A DNA stretch of 64,000 bases from Streptomyces sp. DT2A-34 (GTDB lineage: Bacteria; Actinomycetota; Actinomycetes; Streptomycetales; Streptomycetaceae), in contig NZ_JASTWJ010000001.1 of the NCBI RefSeq assembly GCF_030499515.1, positions 1,054,001 to 1,118,000 of the forward strand, given 5' to 3'. This document shows, one piece after another, positions 53,467 through 62,919 of the stretch (within the stretch, counting starts at the first letter, position 1; each line of letters begins with the position of its first letter). The notes under the pieces were generated by a model. It had not been told where the DNA came from, did no database searches, and worked only from the letters and a program-made list of their open reading frames with translations. Made by a program: the position numbers and the translations under genes.

Positions 53467-54498
53467 ATGACGCAGGTGACTCCTCCCGGCTGGTATCCCG
53501 ACCCGGGCCAGAAAAGTGACGGTCCGCCCACCGAGCGCTGGTGGGACGGCAAGGCATGGACGGACCAGGTCCGGCCCGCGGGATCGGCCGACGTAGCCGA
53601 CGTATGGGCTCCTCCGAAGCAATTGTCGGCCGAAGGGGACCATCCGACCTATCCGGTACATCCGGGTTATCCCGGCCAACCGCAGTCGGGCGGGCGGCGC
53701 GGCCTGCGCACCGGCATAGCCGTGGGAGTGGCGGCGGTGGTCCTCGCGAGCATAGGCGTCGGCGTGTACGCGCTGACCGCGGACGACGGCTCGGGCAGCG
53801 GCACCGCCAACTCCCAGCAGCAGGGCCCCGGCGGGCAGGGCGGCCAGGGCGGGCCCGGTGGCGGTCAGGGCGGGCCCTTCGGGGACTCCGGCGGCGGCAA
53901 CGGCGGTTCCGGGGGCGGCAACGGCGGTTCCGACGGGCAGTCTCCCTCTCCCGACCAGTCCGAGGCGCCGAGGGTGGAGAGCGGTTCGGTGACCGACCCG
54001 GTCAACGGGATCAGCATCGCCATCCCGGACGGCTGGTACGGCCAGCAGATCAACTGGGGCGCGCAGGTGGCGTCGAACGAGACCTACAAGTGCCCCTCCG
54101 ACACCTCCCAGACCTGCATGAAGGGCGGCGCCTACTCGGCGCCCGCGCTCGCGCTCCGCACCAAGGGCGACACAGCCGAGGAGGTCGCCAAGGCGGACAT
54201 CGCGGCGAACGCCGAGGAGTCGTACGGCAAGGGATACGGGGAGATCACCTCGCACGAGGTGCTGGCCTCCAAGGCGGTGACCGTGGCCGGGCAGAAGGGC
54301 TATCTGGTCCGCTGGAAGGCGGTTACGAGCAAGGGCGCCGACGGCTATGTCCAGTCGCTCGCCTTCCCCTCGCCCGTCAGTGAGCAGCAGATCGTCGTGG
54401 TCCGCATCGGCGTCGACGCCGGGGAACAGGCGGTCGTCGACGAGATCACCAAGGGCATCAAGGTGTCCACCGGCGGCGGCAACGGCCAGGACATCTGA
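53467..54498 (+). CDS. DUF2510 membrane protein with extracellular domain
   Basis: 343 residues. The N terminus holds the DUF2510 motif PPGWYPDPGQ and RWWDGKAWTDQVRP; a transmembrane helix follows (about 80-102), then a low-complexity Gly/Gln linker (about 115-165) and a C-terminal extracytoplasmic domain of about 170 residues with one cysteine pair (YKCPSDTSQTCMKG). Function unknown; such proteins are common in actinomycetes and may sit at the cell envelope. ATG 53467 begins the homology. Confidence 0.82.
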   Translation: MTQVTPPGWYPDPGQKSDGPPTERWWDGKAWTDQVRPAGSADVADVWAPPKQLSAEGDHPTYPVHPGYPGQPQSGGRRGLRTGIAVGVAAVVLASIGVGVYALTADDGSGSGTANSQQQGPGGQGGQGGPGGGQGGPFGDSGGGNGGSGGGNGGSDGQSPSPDQSEAPRVESGSVTDPVNGISIAIPDGWYGQQINWGAQVASNETYKCPSDTSQTCMKGGAYSAPALALRTKGDTAEEVAKADIAANAEESYGKGYGEITSHEVLASKAVTVAGQKGYLVRWKAVTSKGADGYVQSLAFPSPVSEQQIVVVRIGVDAGEQAVVDEITKGIKVSTGGGNGQDI

Positions 54499-54523
54499 GC
54501 CGCTGCTGTTCTCGGACACGAAG

Positions 54524-54570
54524 CGGCCGGGTGGGGCGCCCCTCCGCTCAAGGGGAACCCCACCCGGCCG
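54524..54570. terminator. Bidirectional terminator
   Basis: A perfect 13-bp stem, CGGCCGGGTGGGG (54524-54536) with CCCCACCCGGCCG (54558-54570), around a 21-base loop that can form its own small hairpin. It lies between the convergent DUF2510 and TetR genes and can serve both. Confidence 0.8.
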
Positions 54571-54652
54571 GGGGGTGCGCGCCGCCCCCGTCCCCACGGT
54601 GCGGCGCGGAACAGGTCACCGTCCAGTCATCCCGTGGACGGCGGCCTGAGTC

Positions 54653-55267
54653 TCAGGTCAGACCGAGCGCCGGCAGTACGGCGGCCCGCACGAACCGGAC
54701 GATGTACTCGGGGTCGGCGTCCTCGCCCTCCAGGACGGGACGTGCCCGTAGCACGCCGAAGATCTGCGCCGGGATGTACTCCAGCGCCGGATGGTCGGCG
54801 GCGACCTCCCCCCGCTCGACCCCGCGCCGCAGGATCTCCCGCAGTGCGTCGAGCTCGGGGTCGATGAGCGCCTCGCGCAGGGCCCGCTGGAGTTCCGGGT
54901 CCTGCATGACGGCATGGCCGAGCGCCTGGAAGAGCCGGGTGTCCTTGCCCGACCACGCGCCGGCGGCCCGGGCGGCCTCGCACAGGTCGCCCGCGAGCGT
55001 GCCGGTGTCGATGCCGTCGAAGCGGGTCCGCCGGCTGGCGCGCAGGGCGGCCGCCACGAACTGCGGCTTCGTCTTCCACTGCCGGTAGAGCGTGGACTTG
55101 CTGCAGCGCGTGCTGGCGGCGACGCCCTCCATGGTGACGGAGTCGTAGCCGCACGCGCGGATCTGTTCGAGCACGGCGTCGAAGAACTCCTGCTCACGCT
55201 CGGGCGTGATCTTGGAGCGGCGCGAGGCGGCGACCGTCTCCGGTCCGTCCGCGGCCTGCGACGTCAT
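54653..55267 (-). CDS. TetR-family transcriptional regulator
   Basis: A 204-residue repressor. HTH at about residues 28-75: EFFDAVLEQIRACGYDSVTM, then EGVAASTRCSKSTLYRQWKT. The C-terminal ligand domain resembles TetR_C of the PF16859 kind (ALGHAVMQDPELQRALREAL and LEYIPAQIFGVLRARPVLEG). ATG 55267 follows AGGAG. It faces the PAP2/DMT gene pair across a repeat array that is its most likely binding site. Confidence 0.88.
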   Translation of the reverse strand: MTSQAADGPETVAASRRSKITPEREQEFFDAVLEQIRACGYDSVTMEGVAASTRCSKSTLYRQWKTKPQFVAAALRASRRTRFDGIDTGTLAGDLCEAARAAGAWSGKDTRLFQALGHAVMQDPELQRALREALIDPELDALREILRRGVERGEVAADHPALEYIPAQIFGVLRARPVLEGEDADPEYIVRFVRAAVLPALGLT

Positions 55268-55339
55268 CGGACTCTTCTCCTCACTCTGTGCGGCGGCCTC
55301 GCCGTGGGCGGGAGGCCGTGCTTCCAGTGTGTCGTACGT

Positions 55340-55435
55340 CTATCGAAACACCACTGTACCGGAACGCTCGCGTATCGGTACAGTGTCGTATCGGTACATG
55401 GGCGTTTCGGTACGTCGACGTATCGATGAGTTGCA
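55340..55435. promoter_or_regulatory. Six 16-bp iterons between tetR and the PAP2 gene
   Basis: Units start at 55340, 55356, 55372, 55388, 55404 and 55420 with consensus GTATCGGTACANNGNC; T2, C5 and G6 are invariant, and units three and four are identical over 11 bases. Unit two with unit three also gives the inverted repeat CACTGTACCG (55352-55361) and CGGTACAGTG (55376-55385). The exact period holds over 96 bp. Confidence 0.75.
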
Positions 55436-55475
55436 CCACCCAGCACCACCCACCGTCAGCGAAAGGGCCGGGGGA

Positions 55476-56282
55476 ATGAATGGCCACACCGAGCCCGCTC
55501 GGGCGAAGACCGACGCGACAGCCCGGCCTCCGCTCGTCCGGGAGCTCCTGCTCGTCGTAGGGCTCTTCCTCGTCTACAAGTTCGGCCGGCAGCTCGCCAC
55601 GGGCCACACCGCCGAGGCCTTGCGCAACGCGGACCGGGTGTGGGACCTGGAGCGAGCCGTCCGTCTGCCCGGCGAGGGCTCGGTGCAGCACCTGCTGCTG
55701 CACGGTGACACGCTCGTACACCTCGCGAACACCTACTACGCGACCGTCCACTTCCCGGCCACCGCGGCCTTCCTGATCTGGCTCTACCTGCGGCGCCCCG
55801 CGGACTACGTCTGGGCCCGCCGCGTCCTCGCCGCGGTCACCGCCGCCGCCCTGGTGGTGCATCTGACGTTCCCGCTCGCCCCGCCGCGCATGCTCGCCGC
55901 GACCGGTCTGATCGACACCGGGCAGGTCTACGGCCCCTCCGTGTACGGCTCGCCCGAGACCGACCACCTCTCCAACCAGTTCGCGGCGATGCCGTCGCTG
56001 CACTTCGGCTGGGCGCTGATGGTGGCGATCGGCCTGATCGTGGCGACCCGCTCGCGGTGGCGGTGGCTGTGGCTGCTGCACCCCCTGGCGACCCTGCTGG
56101 TCATCGTGGGCACGGCCAACCACTACTGGCTCGACGCGATCGTGGCGACGGCCATGCTCGGTGTCGCGCTCGCGGTGATCCCCCTGCCGCAGCGCACAAC
56201 GACTACGGCCGGACGCGGCGCCGACAAGCTCGTCCCGGCGGCCCGGGACGAGGAAGCCGCACTCGTGGGAGCGGGCCGATGA
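55476..56282 (+). CDS. PAP2-family membrane phosphatase / lipid enzyme
   Basis: A 268-residue integral membrane protein with five or six helices. The PAP2 active-site parts are FPLAPPRML (KXXXXXXRP-like region), MPSLHFGWAL (the PSGH-like motif with catalytic His) and NHYWLDAIVA (SRXXXXXHXXXD-like). This layout fits the inositol-phosphorylceramide-synthase-like PAP2 group of actinomycetes, possibly acting on lipid phosphates. ATG 55476 lies behind AAAGG. The stop overlaps the next start (ATGA). Confidence 0.85.
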   Translation: MNGHTEPARAKTDATARPPLVRELLLVVGLFLVYKFGRQLATGHTAEALRNADRVWDLERAVRLPGEGSVQHLLLHGDTLVHLANTYYATVHFPATAAFLIWLYLRRPADYVWARRVLAAVTAAALVVHLTFPLAPPRMLAATGLIDTGQVYGPSVYGSPETDHLSNQFAAMPSLHFGWALMVAIGLIVATRSRWRWLWLLHPLATLLVIVGTANHYWLDAIVATAMLGVALAVIPLPQRTTTTAGRGADKLVPAARDEEAALVGAGR

Positions 56283-57256
56283 ACGCCACCCTTCTCGCCG
56301 TCGTCCTGTCCCTGTTCTCCGCCGCCGCCTACGCCTCCGCGGCCGTCACCCAGGAGCGACTGGCCTCCCGTGCCCCCGGACCGGGAACGCTGCGGCTGCT
56401 GCGCTCCGGCGCCTGGTGGGGGTCGGTCCTGCTCAACGGCTCCGGCGCGCTGCTGCACGTGGTGGCCCTCAAGTACGGTCCGCTGACCGTCGTCCAGCCG
56501 CTCGGCGCGCTCACCCTGGTGGCCGCGGTGCCGCTGGGCGCGCGCATAGCGGGGCGGCGGGTCAGCGCGGTCGAGTGGCGGGGTACGGCGCTGACGCTCG
56601 TCGGCCTGGCCGCGATCCTCGTCACGGCGTCGGGGCACGCGCCCGACGAGGTGCTGAGCACCTCCGAGGCGCTGGCGGTGGCGGCGGTGACGGTGACGCT
56701 GATCGGCATGCTGTCGCGGCCGGACGCCCGGCCGGGGCTGCGGCACGCGGCCGCGTCCGGCTTCGCCTCCGGCGTGGCCTCGGCGCTGACGCAGACCGTG
56801 ACGGTGGCCTTGACCGACCACTCCGCGCCGCTGCTCAGCCTCCAGGTGGCCGGGGTGGCCCTGCTGGTCGCGGCCCTCGCGGCGAGCGGGCTGCTGCTGT
56901 CGCAGACCGCCTACCGGGGTGGCCTCGGCGCCCCGCTCGCGGTGGTGACGCTGGCGAACCCGCTGGCCGCCGCGGTGATCGGGCTCGTCCTGCTCGGCGA
57001 GCGGTTGCAGGGCGGCGCGGCCGGCATCCTGCTGGCGCTGGCCGGGGCGGGGCTGGCGTCCTGGGGCGTGGTGCTGCTCACCCGAGCGACACCCGAACCC
57101 GCCCTCCCCACCTCCGACCCGGATGTCGCGCACTCCCACGAGACCGACGACGAGCATCCCGTGGCAGCCGTACTGGCTCTGAAGCCCGAGTCGGCGGCGC
57201 AGGAACCGGCGTTGATGCCCCGGCAACCGCGGCCGGGGCACCTCACACCGCTCTGA
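56279..57256 (+). CDS. DMT-superfamily (EamA-like) membrane transporter
   Basis: A 325-residue membrane protein with about nine or ten helices, small-residue rich, in the style of drug/metabolite transporters (LLNGSGALLHVVALKYGPLTVVQPL; LAVVTLANPLAAAVIGLVLLGE). The hydrophilic C-terminal tail of about 60 residues carries SHETDDEHP. Coupled to the PAP2 gene by an ATGA overlap, so both likely answer to the TetR regulator and act together at the membrane. Substrate unknown. Confidence 0.82.
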   Translation: MNATLLAVVLSLFSAAAYASAAVTQERLASRAPGPGTLRLLRSGAWWGSVLLNGSGALLHVVALKYGPLTVVQPLGALTLVAAVPLGARIAGRRVSAVEWRGTALTLVGLAAILVTASGHAPDEVLSTSEALAVAAVTVTLIGMLSRPDARPGLRHAAASGFASGVASALTQTVTVALTDHSAPLLSLQVAGVALLVAALAASGLLLSQTAYRGGLGAPLAVVTLANPLAAAVIGLVLLGERLQGGAAGILLALAGAGLASWGVVLLTRATPEPALPTSDPDVAHSHETDDEHPVAAVLALKPESAAQEPALMPRQPRPGHLTPL

Positions 57257-57282
57257 TCCGAGCGATCCGTCCGTCGCGGCCG

Positions 57283-59334
57283 TTACTCGGTGATGATCGC
57301 CGGATCGCTCACACCCGGCCGCCCGTTCTCCACGTGCCCGGCGAACCGCCGCAGGAACGCCGGGTCGGCGTCGGAGGTGACGGTCAGGTCGTACCAGCGC
57401 CGGCTCACCGCCAGGTCGACGGTGCGCCGCACCGTGGCGCCGGGCCGCACCGTCACCGTCGTGGGGCGACCGCCGTACCCGTTGGCGACCTTCAGCCGCA
57501 CCGCGGCGGTGCCCTTGTTGGTGAAGGTCAGCTCGACATCGTCGCCGGTGTGCCGGGCGGTGACCTCGGGACCGGCGGCGTTGTTCGAGCCCTTGAAGTA
57601 GCGCACGAAGCCGGCCGGGCCGTGCACGGTCAGGTCGTACGAGCCGTTCGAGTACGCCGAGTTCCAGGTGTCGGCGATGGTCTTGCCGGCCTCGGTGGTG
57701 TACGTCCAGGGGCCGTCGGCGCGGTTGCCGGACGTCACGTGGAAGACGGCCCCGGCCTTGGCGCCCGAGGCGAAGGCCAGCGTGAACCTGCCGGCCGCCG
57801 CGTCGACGGAACCGTCCACGTACGGGGCGTACTTGAGCGGGCGGGAGGGGCGCAGGCCGCGTTCCTGTCCGGGCATGTCCGGGTCGGCGGGCGGTGTCGG
57901 CTTGTAGTCGGGGTGACGCTCGCGGTCCTGCGGCTCGTACTCGTCGGTCTCCGGCAGCGCGGCCGGGCGGCTGTCCTTGCGGGAGAAGTCGAAGGCCGAG
58001 GTCAGGTCGCCGCAGATGGCCCGGCGCCACGGGGAGATGTTCGTCTCCTTGACGCCGAACCGGCGCTCCATGAACTGGAGGATCGAGGTGTGGTCGAGAG
58101 TCTCGGAGCAGACGTAACCGCCCTTGCTCCACGGCGAGACGACCAGCATCGGCACCCGGGGGCCGAGGCCGTAGGGGCCCGCCGGACGCTTGCTGTCGCC
58201 CGGGTAGAGGTCGAGGGAGACGTCGACCGTGGACTTGCCCCGGGAGGCGTCCTTCGGCGGGAGCGGCGGGACCACGTGGTCGAAGAAGCCGTCGTTCTCG
58301 TCGTACGTGATGAACAGGGCCGTCTTCGACCAGACCTCCGGGTTGGCGGTGAGGGCGTCCAGGACCTGGGCGATGTACCAGGCGCCGTAGTTGGAGGGCC
58401 AGTTGGAGTGCTCGGAGAAGGCCTCGGGGGCGGCGATCCAGGAGATCTGCGGCAGCTTGCCGGCCTTGACGTCGGCCTTCAGCCGGTCGAAGTAGCCGTC
58501 GCCGTTCTTGGCGTCGGTGCCGGTGCGGGCCTTGTCGTACCAGGGGTCGCCGGGCTTGGCCTCGCGGTACTTGTTGAAGTACAGCAGCGAGTTGTCGCCG
58601 TAGTTGCCGCGGTAGGCGTCCTCGATCCAGCCCCAGGAGCCGGCCGCGTCCAGGCCGTCGCCGATGTCCTGGTAGATCTTCCAGGAGACGCCCGCCTGCT
58701 CCAGGCGCTCGGGGTAGGTGGTCCAGCCGTAGCCGAGCTCGTCGTTGCCGAGGACCGGGCCGCCGCCGGTGCCGTCGTTGCCCGTGTAGCCCGTCCACAT
58801 GTAGTAGCGGTTCGGGTCGGTGGAGCCGATGAACGAGCAGTGGTAGGCGTCGCAGACGGTGAAGGCGTCGGCGAGGGCGTAGTGGAAGGGGATGTCCTCA
58901 CGGGTCAGGTACGCCATGGTCGTGGTGCCCTTGGCGGGGATCCACTGGTCGTACTTGCCCCCGTTGTAGGCCTGCTGGCCGTCGGTCCAGCCGTGCGGCA
59001 GGCCCTCCAGGAACTGCATGCCGAGGTCGTCGGCGTCCGGGTGGAACGGCAGGATGTCCTTGCTGCCGTTCGACTGGTGCCAGATCGACTTGCCGTCGCC
59101 GTGCGCCACCGGGCGCGGGTCACCGAAGCCGCGGACGCCGCGCAGCTTGCCGAAGTAGTGGTCGAAGGAACGGTTCTCCTGCATCAGGACGACGATGTGC
59201 TCGACGTCCTCGATCGACCCCGTGCGGTGGTTCGCCGGGATTGCGGCGGCCCGCTGGATACTGCTCGACAGAGCCGTGAACGCCGTGGTCGCGCCCGCGA
59301 GTTGAAGGAATCTGCGGCGATTGACTTCGGGCAT
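57283..59334 (-). CDS. Tat-exported phospholipase C (phosphocholine-specific type)
   Basis: A 683-residue secreted enzyme. Tat signal NRRRFLQLAG at residues 5-14, then HIVVLMQENRSFDHYFGKLR, the metal/active-site segment of the phospholipase C/acid phosphatase-like family. Later come DAFTVCDAYHCSFIGSTDPN, FITYDENDGFFDHVVPP and RVPMLVVSPWSKGG. Two C-terminal domains (DUF756-like, about 505-680) complete the usual length. It cleaves phosphatidylcholine or sphingomyelin outside the cell. ATG 59334 is used because it starts the Tat peptide. Confidence 0.92.
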   Translation of the reverse strand: MPEVNRRRFLQLAGATTAFTALSSSIQRAAAIPANHRTGSIEDVEHIVVLMQENRSFDHYFGKLRGVRGFGDPRPVAHGDGKSIWHQSNGSKDILPFHPDADDLGMQFLEGLPHGWTDGQQAYNGGKYDQWIPAKGTTTMAYLTREDIPFHYALADAFTVCDAYHCSFIGSTDPNRYYMWTGYTGNDGTGGGPVLGNDELGYGWTTYPERLEQAGVSWKIYQDIGDGLDAAGSWGWIEDAYRGNYGDNSLLYFNKYREAKPGDPWYDKARTGTDAKNGDGYFDRLKADVKAGKLPQISWIAAPEAFSEHSNWPSNYGAWYIAQVLDALTANPEVWSKTALFITYDENDGFFDHVVPPLPPKDASRGKSTVDVSLDLYPGDSKRPAGPYGLGPRVPMLVVSPWSKGGYVCSETLDHTSILQFMERRFGVKETNISPWRRAICGDLTSAFDFSRKDSRPAALPETDEYEPQDRERHPDYKPTPPADPDMPGQERGLRPSRPLKYAPYVDGSVDAAAGRFTLAFASGAKAGAVFHVTSGNRADGPWTYTTEAGKTIADTWNSAYSNGSYDLTVHGPAGFVRYFKGSNNAAGPEVTARHTGDDVELTFTNKGTAAVRLKVANGYGGRPTTVTVRPGATVRRTVDLAVSRRWYDLTVTSDADPAFLRRFAGHVENGRPGVSDPAIITE

Positions 59335-59496
59335 GAGTGAGGGACCTCTTCCCATAGGGGGTGATTTGACCGGCCGGCTGGTGACGGAAGCCGCGCGGAA
59401 GGAGTGTTCCAGGAGCACCAAACGTCAGGGAAGGGTCCGGTGGCGCTCGTGTGAAAGTCGTCGGTACGCCAGGTGTGCCGGGACCGGAGTGCGGGG

Positions 59497-60795
59497 ATGG
59501 TCGCGATCATGACAGACACGACGCGCACGGATTCCCCGCCGACGAAACGGCCCGTACGCCAGCTCCTCGCCGCCTCGGTCGGCAACGCCGTGGAGTGGTA
59601 CGACTGGTACGCCTACACCTTCCTCGCCACCTACATCGCGGCCGAGGTCTTCCCGAGGAGCGCGGACAACTCCCTGGTGCCGCTGCTGTCGACGTTCGCG
59701 GTCTTCGCGGTGGGCTTCTTCATGCGCCCGGTGGGCGGACTGCTCATGGGCGCGATAGCGGACCGGCGAGGGCGGCGCTCCGCGCTCACGGTCACCATCC
59801 TCCTCATGGGCGGCAGCAGCCTGCTGGTCGGTCTCACCCCGACCTACGAGGCGACCGGCGTCCTCGCTCCGGTGATCCTGGTCCTGGCCCGCCTGCTCCA
59901 AGGCCTGTCGGTGGGCGGCGAGTTCGCGGCGTCGACGACGTTCCTGGTCGAGTCGGCGGGGCCGGGCCGGCGCGGGCTGTTCTCCAGCTTCCAGTACGTG
60001 TCGACGACCGCCGGGCAGCTCGTGGCGTCCGGTATCGCGACGCTGCTGGTGGACACGTTGAGCGACGGGCAGATGAACGGCTGGGGCTGGCGGGTGCCGT
60101 TCGTGCTCGGCGCCGTACTCAGCCTGGTCGGCTTCTGGATCCGCCAGGGCGCGCAGGAGACGAGGAGCGCCGAGCAGCAACAGGCGCCGCGCCCCGGCCT
60201 GTTGGAGGCGCTGCGCCGCCATCCCCGCCAGTCCCTGCTGATCTGCGGCATCACGGCGGGCGGCACGATCGCGTACTACACGTGGACGTCGTATCTGCCG
60301 ACGTACGCCGAACTCAACGCGGGCATCGAGAAGTCGGACGCGCTGCTCGCGGGCACGATCTCGCTGGCCTTCTTCGGTCTGCTCCAGCCTCTGGGCGGCC
60401 TCCTCTCCGACCGCTTCGGCCGCCGCCCCCTCCTGCTCTTCTTCGGCCTGGGCTTCACCCTCCTCACCGTGCCCCTGCTGCACGCCCTGCACGACTCCTT
60501 CGCGGTGCTGCTGCTCGTGCAGTGCGCGGGCATGGTGCTGCTGACCGGGTTCACGTCGATCAGCGCGGCCGTGAACGCCGAGGTGTTCCCGCCCCGGGTG
60601 CGGGCGGCGGGCATCGGGTTCCCGTACTCGCTGACGGTCGCCATGTTCGGCGGGACGGCGCCGTACATCGGCACGCTGTTCAAGGAACTCGGCCACGCGG
60701 ACCTCTTCCCCTGGTACGTCGCCGCCCTCTGCCTCGGCTCGTCCCTCGTGTATCTACGGCTCCCCGAGACCGCCCACAAGCCGCTGGAACGCTGA
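59497..60795 (+). CDS. MHS-family MFS transporter
   Basis: A 432-residue, 12-helix metabolite:proton symporter. Signature pieces: ASVGNAVEWYDWYAYTFLAT, PVGGLLMGAIADRRGRRSAL (loop 2-3) and RLLQGLSVGGEFAASTTFLV. The closest characterised relatives carry alpha-ketoglutarate, shikimate or aromatic acids. It lies upstream of the vanillate demethylase genes on the same strand, with a decayed LacI gene between, so vanillate or protocatechuate uptake is a reasonable guess. ATG 59497 follows GGAG at 7 bases; ATG 59509 lacks a ribosome site. Confidence 0.85.
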   Translation: MVAIMTDTTRTDSPPTKRPVRQLLAASVGNAVEWYDWYAYTFLATYIAAEVFPRSADNSLVPLLSTFAVFAVGFFMRPVGGLLMGAIADRRGRRSALTVTILLMGGSSLLVGLTPTYEATGVLAPVILVLARLLQGLSVGGEFAASTTFLVESAGPGRRGLFSSFQYVSTTAGQLVASGIATLLVDTLSDGQMNGWGWRVPFVLGAVLSLVGFWIRQGAQETRSAEQQQAPRPGLLEALRRHPRQSLLICGITAGGTIAYYTWTSYLPTYAELNAGIEKSDALLAGTISLAFFGLLQPLGGLLSDRFGRRPLLLFFGLGFTLLTVPLLHALHDSFAVLLLVQCAGMVLLTGFTSISAAVNAEVFPPRVRAAGIGFPYSLTVAMFGGTAPYIGTLFKELGHADLFPWYVAALCLGSSLVYLRLPETAHKPLER

Positions 60796-60839
60796 GCCAC
60801 TGGCGCATCGGCAGCACCGGAGCACCCGTCAAGTCTGCA

Positions 60840-61595
60840 GACACTGCCAACATCTGCCGACATCTCCAGAGTCGGCCAGCAGCTCAGGCGGGAGAGCGTG
60901 TCGTCGTCGTGGCCGGCCACGGACACCTCGTCGGGGACGACGACTCCGGCGCGCGCGAGGGCGGTGAGGACGCCGATGGCGCACTGGTCGCTGTAGGCGA
61001 CGACGGCCGTGGGGAGGTCGCCGGAGCCGAGGAGCCGGCGGGCGGCGCGTTCGCCGGCCTCTTCCGCGCAGGACCCTGATGTGCGCGTCCAGGCCGTGCC
61101 GGCGCATGGCGGTGCGGTACCCGCGGCGCCGGTCCGTGGCGATCGCACCCTTGCCGCCGTCGACGTACGCGATCGCGCGGTGGCCGAGGCCCACCATGTG
61201 GTCGACGATCTGGCCGACCCCTTCGTCGTCGGCGGTACGGACGACATCCAGCTCGCCGTCGGCGATCCGGCGGCCGACGACGATGACGGGGGCCTTGCGG
61301 TCGAGGGCGGCGAGTGTGTCGGCGGGGGCGGTCGGGCCCAGCAGGATCAGGGCCTCGCTGCGGAAGACCAGCGGCGTCTCGACGGCGGTGTGCTCGTCTC
61401 GGGTGGGGTCTGGGTGCTCAGAACGCGGTCGTAGCCGACCTCTTCGGCGGCCGTGTGCAGATGCTCGACCAGTTCGGCGTGGAACGGGCCAAGGGACACG
61501 GACGCGGTGGACACTCCGACCCGCGCGGCCACGTCCTCCAGCCGGGGGCGCTTGTTCGTGCCGTCGCGCCGGCGTACGGAATCGGCATCACGCAT
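60840..61595 (-). pseudogene. Decayed LacI-family regulator
   Basis: Parts of one LacI protein follow in order: HTH RPRLEDVAARVGVSTASVSL, joined straight to GPFHAELVEHLHTAAEEVGY with about 40 residues missing. After a one-base loss near 61410 comes LVFRSEALILLGPTAPADTL up to RRGYRTAMRRHGLDAHIRVL; after another shift near 61075, AGERAARRLLGSGDLPTAVV and VVPDEVSVAGHDDDTLSRLS. The C-terminal fifth is absent. At least two frameshifts and two deletions make it non-functional. Upstream (61630-61651) an 11-bp sequence GCGCTTCAAGA is tandemly repeated, possibly its former operator. Confidence 0.8.
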
Positions 61596-61848
61596 CCGTG
61601 AAACCGAACTGATGGCACCAGGACTTAAGGCGCTTCAAGAGCGCTTCAAGAGTGCCTTGCCGCCCGACATCCACGGCGTGCTGGACACGTCGTTCACCCG
61701 TGCCCGTCGACGCGCCCGGCAAGGCCCCTGCCGCACCCTCCTGAACAGGAAGTTCTCCAGGATCCTTCCGCGAGACGGAAGCCGTATTGCGCGCCTGTGA
61801 AGCCCTTCCCGACGATGTCGCCACGACACCAAGACGGGAGCCGCAACG

Positions 61849-62919
61849 ATGCCGCACATGACCGCCTTCGCCAAGAATCAGTGGTACGTCGCCGCCTACA
61901 GCCATGAGGTCGGGCGCGAGCTGCTCGGTCGGACGATCCTCGGTGAGACCCTCGTCCTCTACCGCACGGAGGAGGACGGGACGCCGGTCGTCCTGCACGA
62001 CCGCTGTGTGCACCGCCGCTACCCGCTGTCCGAGGCGCCGACCCGCCTCGACGGCGACCGGATCGTGTGCGGGTACCACGGGTTCACGTACGACACGACC
62101 GGTGCGTGCGTGTACGTGCCGGGGCAGAAACGCATCCCGCGGACGGCGCGCGTGGCCTCGTACCCCGTCGTCGAGCAGGACTCCCTGATCTGGGTGTGGA
62201 TCGGTGACCCCGCGCTCGCCGACCCGCAGAGCATTCCGCGGGCCAGGCACCTCGACTCCCCCGGCTGGGTCACCGTGCGCGGCATGGAGCCCATCGACTG
62301 CGACTACGGCCTCCTCGTCGACAACCTCCTCGACCTCTCCCACGAGACGTACCTCCACGGCGGCTACATCGGCACCCCCGAGGTCGCCGAGACGCCGATC
62401 ACCACCGAGGTCGACGAGGGCGCCGGCATCGTCCGGGTCAGCCGGCACATGGACGACGCCGAGTGTCCGCCGTTCTACGCCAAGTCCACCGGCATCGAGG
62501 GCCGCATCACCCGCTGGCAGGACATCGAGTACCACGCCCCCTGCCTGTACCTGCTGCACAGCCGTATCGCCCCGGTGGGCGTGCTGCCCGAGGCGGACGG
62601 CAGCGACCCGAACGGCTTCCACACCGAGATCACGTACGCCATCACGCCGTCCGGCGACGGCAAGGTGTACGACTTCTGGGCGGTCTCCCGGGACTGGGCG
62701 ACGGACGACGCCGAGGTCACCGAGTTCCTGCGCGGCAACAACCACACCGTCGTCATGCAGGACGTCACCGCCCTCAACCTGCTGCAGCGGACCCTCGGCA
62801 CCGAGCGCACCGGCTACCAGGAGCTGAGCATCAACATCGACACCGGCGGCCTGGCCGCCCGCCGCATCCTCGCCCGGCTGGTCGAGGAGGGCGACAAGCC
62901 CGTGGAGAAGGTCCTGTGA
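61849..62919 (+). CDS. vanA: Vanillate O-demethylase oxygenase subunit
   Basis: A 356-residue Rieske oxygenase that demethylates vanillate to protocatechuate with release of formaldehyde. Rieske cluster ligands are Cys53, His55, Cys74 and His77 (DRCVHRRYPLS, VCGYHGFTYD). The mononuclear iron motif DNLLDLSHETYLHGG (His165, His170) is the VanA version. ATG 61849 follows GGGAG. Its product feeds the pca operon of this window. The stop overlaps the next small gene (GTGA). Confidence 0.92.
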   Translation: MPHMTAFAKNQWYVAAYSHEVGRELLGRTILGETLVLYRTEEDGTPVVLHDRCVHRRYPLSEAPTRLDGDRIVCGYHGFTYDTTGACVYVPGQKRIPRTARVASYPVVEQDSLIWVWIGDPALADPQSIPRARHLDSPGWVTVRGMEPIDCDYGLLVDNLLDLSHETYLHGGYIGTPEVAETPITTEVDEGAGIVRVSRHMDDAECPPFYAKSTGIEGRITRWQDIEYHAPCLYLLHSRIAPVGVLPEADGSDPNGFHTEITYAITPSGDGKVYDFWAVSRDWATDDAEVTEFLRGNNHTVVMQDVTALNLLQRTLGTERTGYQELSINIDTGGLAARRILARLVEEGDKPVEKVL

